Made by a program: the position numbers and the translations under genes. A stretch of DNA of 37,691 bases from Clostridia bacterium (GTDB taxonomy: Bacteria; Bacillota; Clostridia; Oscillospirales; Butyricicoccaceae): contig JAFQKM010000036.1 of assembly GCA_017396925.1 (NCBI GenBank), positions 1 through 37,691 of the forward strand, read 5' to 3'. This document shows positions 7,995 to 14,638 of this stretch, one piece after another. The notes beneath the pieces were generated by a model. That model saw nothing but the letters and a program-made list of their open reading frames with translations. It was not told the DNA's origin and ran no database searches. Each line of letters opens with the position of its first letter. Position 1 is the stretch's first letter.

Positions 7995-8705
7995 TCAGGA
8001 TTTTGTCCATTCGCCTTTCCAGTTGTTGGTATCAAAGTAATAAACTTCGGCAACACCCTTGCTGTCGAGGATGGCGGCAGCGGCATCTACGGCTTTGATA
8101 TCGTCGGCAATCAGCACAACAGGCATTGCTGCTTCAAAAGAAGCTTCGCCAAGGGCAGACAGGGGAAGGCTGACGGTGCCTTCGATATGGCCGTCGGCAT
8201 AGGCTTCGGCCGAGCGGATATCGATGCGCAGGCAGCTTCCGGCAAGCGCCTGCTGGAACTGCAGCGGACGCAGCTTGCGGGGAAGAGCACGGGGGATATC
8301 CAGCTCCATATCTTTGACTTCGTCGAGGATCTCGGCGATCAGCGTAATGGTGGGCATGCAGCTTTCCTTTTCGGTCAGATACTTGGGCATGAGATGGGCA
8401 CAGGCTGTACTGCCCATGCGTTCGGCAACGCGCTCCTGAAAGATCTTGGCCTTTGCCATGAGCAGGGGACTCTGATGGCCGGTGATATGCACATAATAGT
8501 GGCTGAGGGCAGCTACACCGCCACTGACGGCGCCGCATACTCCCTGCACACCCATGCCGCCGCCAAAGCCGCCCATCAGGCGGAAAGCTTCCTCGGGAAG
8601 ATGCAGCTCCCAGGCTTCATCGGCCGCACGCAGGGTGGTCTCTGCGCAGTTGTAGCCGAGGCCGTGAAAATAATGATGCAGACATTCGGTAACTTTCTTT
8701 GCCAT
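7995..8705 (-). CDS. C_GCAxxG_C_C family domain fused to a rhodanese-like domain lacking the catalytic Cys
   Basis: I start this gene at ATG 8705 (MAKKVTECLHHYF), because AAAGGATGG lies at a usable distance. A second ATG at 8717 would sit directly on that ribosome site. The 236-residue product has two parts. Residues 1 to about 125 resemble the C_GCAxxG_C_C redox family: GYNCAETTL in place of GCAxxG, then GGFGGGMGVQGVCGAVSGG, then later Cys residues in TACAHL and ESCMP. Residues about 150-236 form a rhodanese-like fold (RIDIRSAEAYADGHIEGTVSLPL). At the place where active rhodaneses have the persulfide Cys after the strand, this protein reads VVLIADDIKAVDA, so sulfurtransferase activity is unlikely in that domain. 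The substrate is unknown. The neighbourhood is rich in Fe-S and metal redox enzymes. Confidence 0.78.
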   Translation of the reverse strand: MAKKVTECLHHYFHGLGYNCAETTLRAADEAWELHLPEEAFRLMGGFGGGMGVQGVCGAVSGGVAALSHYYVHITGHQSPLLMAKAKIFQERVAERMGSTACAHLMPKYLTEKESCMPTITLIAEILDEVKDMELDIPRALPRKLRPLQFQQALAGSCLRIDIRSAEAYADGHIEGTVSLPLSALGEASFEAAMPVVLIADDIKAVDAAAAILDSKGVAEVYYFDTNNWKGEWTKS

Positions 8706-8743
8706 TGGAAAAACCATCCTTTATTATTGGTTGAGTTGATTGT

Positions 8744-8773
8744 ATCATAGATTTCGGTTGCTGTATCCTGCAA
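8744..8773 (-). promoter_or_regulatory. Predicted sigma-A promoter for the C_GCAxxG/rhodanese-like gene
   Basis: Read on the minus strand: TTGCAG, an 18-base spacer, then TATGAT, ending about 40 bases before the chosen start. It is a reasonable match to the housekeeping consensus. Confidence 0.5.
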
Positions 8774-8850
8774 ATCAAGTATGTTTGGAACTTTCAATAA
8801 AGAAGCAGGCATCCATTTGTATTTCGAATAAACCTGTGCTTTCCTTGACT

Positions 8851-8878
8851 TTTACATGGAATACAGCTACGTTAAATA
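8851..8878 (+). promoter_or_regulatory. Possible promoter for the molybdopterin oxidoreductase operon
   Basis: TTTACA, 16 bases, TAAATA lies about 30 bases before the ATG at 8910. The boxes are imperfect and a TTGACT just upstream has no good partner, so confidence is low. The divergent intergenic stretch 8706-8909 holds both this site and the minus-strand promoter. Confidence 0.3.
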
Positions 8879-8909
8879 CATATAGTGCCTGAAGAAAGGA
8901 CAGAGATCC

Positions 8910-11051
8910 ATGGAAAAGTATACAACAGAAGAATTGCTGCAGGCCAGAATCCCCGGTGAGGAGACCGGAATCACGGTCAAACGCACCATCTGCGGTTTCT
9001 GCGGCGAAAACTGCCTTGTGGATGCCTATATGAAAGACGGCAAAATCATCAAGGTTGAAGGCTGCGACAGCCTGCCTGTGGCCAACAGCGGCAAGCTGTG
9101 CGTCAAGGGTGCTGCACTGAAGCAGACCATTTACCATCCCGAGCGCCTGCTCTATCCCATGAAGCGCGTGGGTGCGCGCGGCGAAGGAAGATTCGAACGC
9201 ATCACATGGGAAGAAGCCATGTCGACCATTGCGCAGAAAATGCAGGAGACCAAGGAATCGCACGGCGCCAAGGCGACGCTGGTCTATGCCGGTCATCCCA
9301 AGTGGTTCCGCCATCAGCTGACCGAGCTGTGCAATGCCTACGGTACCCCCAATTTCGGCACCGAGTCGAGTTCCTGTGCCTATGCACGCATGCTGGCCAA
9401 TGAAACGGTATTCGGCACAACCGGCCGCGGCGCCATGCCCGATATGGCCAACACCAACACATTGCTGATCTGGGGCGTCAATCAGATGTATTCCCGCTCG
9501 GTTACCGGCTCCAAGAGCCATCTGAAGCTGGAAGAGAAGGGGGTCAATATCATTGTTGTCGACTCCCGCCATACACCGACCACCGATCATGCCACCCTCC
9601 ATCTGCAGCCCATTCCCGGCACCGACGGTGCCTTGGCTCTGGGCATGGCACAGGTCATCATTTCCGAAAATCGCCATGATATGGCCTATATCGAAAAGAA
9701 CTGCACCGGCTTTGAAGCCTATAAAGACTATGTCTCGGGCTTCACTCCCGAAAAGGTCGAAGCTATTACCGGTGTTCCGGCAGACCTTGTGATTCGGGCG
9801 GCTCGTCTGCTGACCGAGAACGGTCCCTTCGGCCTGCAGATGTCGGCATCGCCGATGGTGCATCACATCAACGGCGTACAGAATGTCCGCGCCATCAATG
9901 CGTTGGTATTGCTCACCGGCAGCTTTGGCGTCAAGGGCGGTACGGCCGGTCCCGGTCCCGGCCGCGGCGGCTTTAAAAACGGATTCCTGATGAATCCGCT
10001 CCACCGCGTCGATGCCGACCAGGATCTGAGCCATGCCGAGTTCCCGGCATGGGCACAGCTCAATTTCTATGAAACCCAGGTCACCCGCATTGCCGATTAT
10101 ATGGAGGGCAAGGGCGATTATCCGATCCATACCCTCATCGCCTTCGGTATGAACCACCACATGTGGGCTCAGCCTGAACACGTGGAAGAAGCCTTCAAGG
10201 GCCTGGATTTCTTCGTTAATATCGATATGTACAAGACCGACACCTGTGATTATGCCGATATCATCCTGCCTGCCGCCACGGCCTTAGAGCGTGAACAGCT
10301 GCTGATGATGGGCAAAGGCCAGATCCTCGACCTGCAGCCCATCATTGAACCAATGGGCGAGGTTCGCAATGATATGGAAATCATTCTTGAGCTGGCACAG
10401 CGCCTTGACCTTGAGATCGGCGATCCCGTGCTGAAAAATTACGACGATTATCTGCGTATGTCGCTGATGGGTACCGGCCTGACTCTTGAGGAGCTGCGTG
10501 CCGCACCCGACGGCCTGCCCAAGCCCGGTAAGCTGGCGATGCGGACAACCGAGCAGATTCTGTCGAATGTCCGTACACCCAGCGGCAAACTGGAGTTTGT
10601 TTCGTCGGTACTGGAAGGCTGTGATATGCCCCATCACGACAGCCTGCCCGTCTACCGTGATTTCCGCGAAACATTGCCGATGGATGAATATCCCCTGATC
10701 CTCTGTACAGGCTGCCGCAAGCCGCAGCTTTTCCATAAACGTACCTATCGAATGCCCTGGCTCAATAATCTGGAAGAATCGCCGGTCATCGAGCTGCATC
10801 CCGAAACGGCAAAAAAGCTGGGTATTGCAGATGGTGAGATGGTTCGCGTGGTTACCCCGATCGGCGCACTGGAGATGCGTCTGCTCCACGATACTTCCGG
10901 TCTTCCCGGTGTTGTCCATGTCTATCATGGCGCCAGGGACAAAGATATCAATTCTCTGCTGGATGAGAAATACTACGATCCCATTTCCGGCTTCCCCGGC
11001 TACAAATCCTATTGCTGCCGTCTGGAAAAGCTGGAACAGAAGGAGGCATAA
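8910..11051 (+). CDS. Cytosolic molybdopterin-dependent oxidoreductase, large subunit (DMSO reductase superfamily)
   Basis: The protein has 713 residues. An N-terminal [4Fe-4S] site Cys28-x2-Cys31-x3-Cys35 with Cys64 (LCVKG) is followed by the bis-MGD-binding body and a C-terminal molydopterin dinucleotide-binding barrel (from about residue 595, PLILCTGCRKPQLF, through ELHPETAKKLGIADGEMVRV). The segment GTESSSCAYAR places Cys156 where the Mo or W ligand is expected. There is no Tat or Sec signal, so the enzyme is cytosolic. The partner gene 3 bases downstream encodes a four-cluster ferredoxin, giving a two-subunit electron-transfer enzyme. Relatives include polysulfide, thiosulfate and formate-type enzymes and acetylene hydratase- or transhydroxylase-like groups. 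The length and absence of a membrane anchor argue against respiration with quinones. The substrate cannot be assigned from sequence. Its neighbour across the terminator is the corrinoid operon. Confidence 0.88.
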   Translation: MEKYTTEELLQARIPGEETGITVKRTICGFCGENCLVDAYMKDGKIIKVEGCDSLPVANSGKLCVKGAALKQTIYHPERLLYPMKRVGARGEGRFERITWEEAMSTIAQKMQETKESHGAKATLVYAGHPKWFRHQLTELCNAYGTPNFGTESSSCAYARMLANETVFGTTGRGAMPDMANTNTLLIWGVNQMYSRSVTGSKSHLKLEEKGVNIIVVDSRHTPTTDHATLHLQPIPGTDGALALGMAQVIISENRHDMAYIEKNCTGFEAYKDYVSGFTPEKVEAITGVPADLVIRAARLLTENGPFGLQMSASPMVHHINGVQNVRAINALVLLTGSFGVKGGTAGPGPGRGGFKNGFLMNPLHRVDADQDLSHAEFPAWAQLNFYETQVTRIADYMEGKGDYPIHTLIAFGMNHHMWAQPEHVEEAFKGLDFFVNIDMYKTDTCDYADIILPAATALEREQLLMMGKGQILDLQPIIEPMGEVRNDMEIILELAQRLDLEIGDPVLKNYDDYLRMSLMGTGLTLEELRAAPDGLPKPGKLAMRTTEQILSNVRTPSGKLEFVSSVLEGCDMPHHDSLPVYRDFRETLPMDEYPLILCTGCRKPQLFHKRTYRMPWLNNLEESPVIELHPETAKKLGIADGEMVRVVTPIGALEMRLLHDTSGLPGVVHVYHGARDKDINSLLDEKYYDPISGFPGYKSYCCRLEKLEQKEA

Positions 11052-11054
11052 GCC

Positions 11055-11483
11055 ATGGCAAAGATCATTTGTGAAGAAAAGAACTGTTCGGGCTGCCTGG
11101 CCTGTGTCGTGGCCTGCATCGATCAGCATTATGACGAAACAGCAGGGGAGGCGCTTTCCTGCCGCATCCACGAGAAGATCACAACAGAAACCGGCCTTGT
11201 GCGTTACACGACTCGTACCTGCCATCACTGCGCCGATGCTCCCTGTGTCAAGGTTTATCCCACAGAAGCCCTCTATATCAACGAGATGGGGCTGGTCATC
11301 CCTGTGCGCGACAAGTGCATCGGATGCCGTGCCTGCGAAGCGGCCTGTCCCTTCGACATTCCCCGTTTCGACGGCGAGGGCAAGCTGGTCAAATGTGACG
11401 GCTGTGCTGCCCGTCAGGCGCATGGCCTGCTTCCGGCCTGTGTCCGCACCTGCAATACAGGCGCACTGAAGCTGGGAGAATAA
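11055..11483 (+). CDS. Four-cluster 4Fe-4S ferredoxin subunit with a Cys-to-Tyr change
   Basis: The product has 142 residues. The four cysteine motifs typical of DmsB/NrfC-type electron-transfer subunits are visible: C11-x2-C14-x2-C17-x3-C21; C56-x2-C59-x4-C64; C88-x2-C91-x2-C94-x3-C98-P; and C114-x2-C117 with C129 and C133. In the second motif the last cysteine is replaced by Tyr68 (VKVYP instead of VKVCP; codon TAT at 11256-11258). One cluster may therefore be [3Fe-4S], have a non-Cys ligand, or be missing. The gene follows the molybdopterin subunit by three bases and would pass electrons between it and a soluble carrier. There is no signal peptide and no membrane anchor gene. A terminator follows at 11509. 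Confidence 0.9.
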   Translation: MAKIICEEKNCSGCLACVVACIDQHYDETAGEALSCRIHEKITTETGLVRYTTRTCHHCADAPCVKVYPTEALYINEMGLVIPVRDKCIGCRACEAACPFDIPRFDGEGKLVKCDGCAARQAHGLLPACVRTCNTGALKLGE

Positions 11484-11508
11484 CAGCTTTCGATATTTTG
11501 TCTGCATC

Positions 11509-11542
11509 AGATCCTCCGGCGCCTGTCGGAGGATCTTTTTTT
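11509..11542 (+). terminator. Intrinsic terminator after the molybdopterin oxidoreductase operon
   Basis: A ten-base stem AGATCCTCCG/CGGAGGATCT with an eight-base loop is followed by a run of seven T. Confidence 0.92.
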
Positions 11543-11567
11543 ACGGAAACGAGACAGGGGAGATGGC

Positions 11568-11596
11568 TTGCTTTCAACTATGGAAAGCGGTATAGT
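11568..11596 (+). promoter_or_regulatory. Promoter of the VWA-MoxR-LRR operon
   Basis: TTGCTT, a 17-base spacer and TATAGT are well placed, about 35 bases before the ATG at 11632. They follow directly after the preceding terminator. Confidence 0.65.
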
Positions 11597-11631
11597 TATC
11601 ATAGAGGAGAATCGGGAAAGGAGGGCAGAGA

Positions 11632-13050
11632 ATGACAAGGAAACAACAGGATCCTGCCATGCTGGAAGAGCTGGCAAATAAGATTCTGCAGTTGGATATT
11701 CATACTTTGATGGTCGATCTGCGGTATCTGCGTGTGGCGCTGCAGCAGCTGAAACCGGCATCTGATCCCGAGGGCAGCCTGGCCACCGATGGCGCATATC
11801 TTTATTATGCACCCCAGCATATTTTGCGCCGCTATAAAAAAGATCCTGCGGCGTCTGCGCGGGACTATCTCCATGTTGTGCTGCACTGCATCTTCCGGCA
11901 TATGTACCTTTCCGAAAAAGTCCGACCTCAGTACTGGGACCTGGCCTGTGATATTGCCGTTGAACATATAATCAGTGGGCTGGATCTGCGTTCTCTGGCA
12001 GCAGAGCGGCACAAAGACCAGCGCAGTGTTCTTGAAGAACTGAAGCAGCAGATCGGAGCGCTGACTGCGGAAAAGATTTATCGGTGGATGCTGGAACAGA
12101 AATTGCCGCAGGAAGAGCTTGAGAAGATGCGCAGGCTCTTTTATGCCGATGACCATGCACTCTGGCATCTCAATGCCGAGGAAGACGATGCGGACGATGG
12201 CGATCGGGAAGAAAAAGAGCCCGGGGATCGGCAGGAGTCCGGTGCGGAAGGTGCCCCCAAAACCGAAGCCGAACCGCAGATCGATGCACTTGATGCCGAG
12301 CGCCGTGAAGCCCGTGCCATGATGGAAACCATCTGGGCAGACATGGCACGGCAGGTGGAAATGGAACTTGCATCCTTCAATAAAGCAAGCGATGGCCGTG
12401 CCGATGCCCTGACGCAGAATCTGCTGGCCGTCAACCGTGAGAAATATGATTATACGGCTTTTCTGCGCAAGTTTGCGGTGCGCAGTGAAGTCATGCAGAT
12501 CGATCCGGATACCTTTGATACTGTTTTTTACACCTACGGCCTGCAGCTGTTTGGCAATATTCCGCTGATCGAACCGCTGGAATACAAGGAGATTCGTCGC
12601 ATCCGTACATTTGTCATCGCTATCGATACTTCAGGCTCAACGACAGGTGCGCTGGTGCAGCGGTTTATACAGAAGACCTATAATATTCTGCAATCGACCG
12701 AAAGCTTTTTCTCGCAGATCGAGCTTTATATCCTGCAATGCGATGATGAGGTGCGGGAGGCTGTACGCATCACTTCTCTGGAGGAGTTTGATGCATACAT
12801 GAAAACCATGCAGATCCGCGGCCATGGCGGCACAGATTTTCGCCCGGTCTTTTCCTATGTTGACGATCTGCGCCGCAGAGGAGAACTGCGCGATCTTCGC
12901 GGCCTGATCTATTTTACCGATGGCTACGGCACCTTTCCACAGGCAAAGCCGGATTATGATACAGCCTTTGTTTTTGTCGACGATACCTATCAGCGGCCCG
13001 AAGTGCCGCCCTGGGCCATGCGTCTGATACTGCGTCCGGAAGAGATCTGA
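11632..13050 (+). CDS. DUF2201 / VWA-like domain protein (MoxR partner)
   Basis: The protein has 472 residues. The N-terminal half matches the putative metallopeptidase region of DUF2201 proteins: a helix YLHVVLHCIFRHM with His81, His85 and His90, followed by YWDLACDIAVEH. An acidic low-complexity linker lies at about residues 182-225. The C-terminal part (about 325-472) is a von Willebrand A-like domain with a metal-ion-dependent adhesion site: Asp332-T-S-G-S, Thr in GHGGTDF, and FTDGYG. Such proteins pair with MoxR-type AAA ATPases, which remodel or load metal into target proteins. The ATPase is the next gene (31 bases away). Whether the N-terminal half is an active peptidase is uncertain, because the full HExxH pattern is not present. 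The start ATG follows GGAAAGGAGGGCAGAG. Confidence 0.85.
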   Translation: MTRKQQDPAMLEELANKILQLDIHTLMVDLRYLRVALQQLKPASDPEGSLATDGAYLYYAPQHILRRYKKDPAASARDYLHVVLHCIFRHMYLSEKVRPQYWDLACDIAVEHIISGLDLRSLAAERHKDQRSVLEELKQQIGALTAEKIYRWMLEQKLPQEELEKMRRLFYADDHALWHLNAEEDDADDGDREEKEPGDRQESGAEGAPKTEAEPQIDALDAERREARAMMETIWADMARQVEMELASFNKASDGRADALTQNLLAVNREKYDYTAFLRKFAVRSEVMQIDPDTFDTVFYTYGLQLFGNIPLIEPLEYKEIRRIRTFVIAIDTSGSTTGALVQRFIQKTYNILQSTESFFSQIELYILQCDDEVREAVRITSLEEFDAYMKTMQIRGHGGTDFRPVFSYVDDLRRRGELRDLRGLIYFTDGYGTFPQAKPDYDTAFVFVDDTYQRPEVPPWAMRLILRPEEI

Positions 13051-13081
13051 TATATACCTACGCGGATAAAGGGGATCCATT

Positions 13082-14614
13082 ATGAATATCAAAGAAGCAA
13101 AAGAACAGATCAAATATGCCATGACGGCCTATTTTACCAAGGATGATTTTGGAAAGTATGTCATTCCGCCCGAAACCCAGCGACCGGTTTTCCTGATGGG
13201 CCCTCCGGGCATTGGCAAAACCGCCATTATGGAGCAGATCGCTTCCGAACTGGGGGTCGGACTGGTTTCCTACTCGATGACCCATCATACCCGACAGAGT
13301 GCTTTGGGTCTGCCTTATATTGAAAAGAAGAATTACGGCGGCAGGGAATATACCGTTTCGGAATATACTATGAGTGAGATCATCGCGTCGGTCTATGATC
13401 TGATGGAAGAGAGCGGCCTGCAGGAGGGCATTCTTTTCCTCGACGAGATCAATTGTGTATCCGAAACACTGGCGCCTGCTATGCTGCAGTTTCTGCAGTA
13501 CAAGACCTTTGGCCGTCATCGCGTGCCTGCGGGATGGATCGTTGTTACGGCAGGCAATCCGCCCGAATACAATAGTTCGGTTCGCAATTTTGATATTGTC
13601 ACCTGGGATCGACTCAAGCGCATCGATGTCGAGCCCGACTATGGCGTATGGAAGGAATATGCGCATATCCGCGGGGTGCATCCGGCGGTAACTACCTATC
13701 TGGATATTCGCAGAGATGATTTTTATCATGTGGAAACAACGGTCGACGGCCGCAGCTTTGTTACGGCCCGTGGATGGACCGATCTCTCCGACATGATCAA
13801 GCTTTACGAGCGCCATGGCATGCCTGTGGATGAAAAACTGATCGGCCAGTATCTGCAGGATCCCCGTGTTGCCGGCGAGTTTGGCGTCTATTACAGTCTC
13901 TTCAGCAAGTATAAATCCGACTATCAGATCGACCAGATCCTGGCCGGTAAAGCATCGGCCGAGGTCAGAGAACGCGCTAAGGCAGCTCGCTTCGATGAGC
14001 GCCTGGCGCTGCTTGGCCTTCTGCTCGACGGTGTGACCGACCGTCTGCGGGGTATCTGCCGCATGGAACAGAGTCTCAACAAGCTGATGGGTGTGGTTAA
14101 GAATATCCGTATCGATCTGGCCCGTCCCGGTGCGCAGGCTGCACAGGCCATTCAGAAACAGATCGACGGTATTGAGAAACGAATTGAAGCCGGTCAGTTG
14201 GCTTCCTCTCTGTCGGCCGATAGTGTTTATGCCTGCCGTATGGCCATCGATCTTCTCGAGCGGCAGCGAGCACAGCTGGCTGTCGAGGGCGGCGGAGCTG
14301 CCGAAGCCATCAAGCTGCTCAAATCGGCATTTGATGCCCAGGTTGCGGCCCTCAAAGCCGATGCGATATTGGCCGGAGACCAGCTGAGCCATCTGTTTGC
14401 CTATTGCGCCGATGTCTTTGGCGACGGCCAGGAGATGGTTGTATTGGTCAACGAGCTGACCATCAGCTACTATGGGATGCACTTCATCAGCCGATATGGC
14501 TGTGCACCTTATTTTGAATACAGCAAAAAGCTGCTCTTCCGCGAACAGCAGCGTGAGATCCTGGGTGCTCTGGACCGCCTGGAGATCGATTGGGATCAGG
14601 ATCCCGGGATTTAG
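13082..14614 (+). CDS. MoxR-like AAA ATPase
   Basis: The 510-residue ATPase has a Walker A motif G40-PPGIGK-T47, a Walker B motif ILFLDEIN (Asp121, Glu122), a sensor-1 region VTAGNPPEYN (about 156-164) and an arginine-rich segment DRLKRIDVEPDY. This is the MoxR/RavA-type arrangement. The C-terminal half (about 200-510) is helical with a probable coiled coil at 325-400 and contains no domain I recognise. MoxR ATPases work as hexameric chaperones with a VWA partner, which is the preceding gene. The downstream LRR gene begins 24 bases after the stop and belongs to the same transcript. ATP-driven remodelling of a client is the family role. The client is unknown. Confidence 0.9.
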   Translation: MNIKEAKEQIKYAMTAYFTKDDFGKYVIPPETQRPVFLMGPPGIGKTAIMEQIASELGVGLVSYSMTHHTRQSALGLPYIEKKNYGGREYTVSEYTMSEIIASVYDLMEESGLQEGILFLDEINCVSETLAPAMLQFLQYKTFGRHRVPAGWIVVTAGNPPEYNSSVRNFDIVTWDRLKRIDVEPDYGVWKEYAHIRGVHPAVTTYLDIRRDDFYHVETTVDGRSFVTARGWTDLSDMIKLYERHGMPVDEKLIGQYLQDPRVAGEFGVYYSLFSKYKSDYQIDQILAGKASAEVRERAKAARFDERLALLGLLLDGVTDRLRGICRMEQSLNKLMGVVKNIRIDLARPGAQAAQAIQKQIDGIEKRIEAGQLASSLSADSVYACRMAIDLLERQRAQLAVEGGGAAEAIKLLKSAFDAQVAALKADAILAGDQLSHLFAYCADVFGDGQEMVVLVNELTISYYGMHFISRYGCAPYFEYSKKLLFREQQREILGALDRLEIDWDQDPGI

Positions 14615-14638
14615 CCCCAACAGGAGGGATAAAACGGC

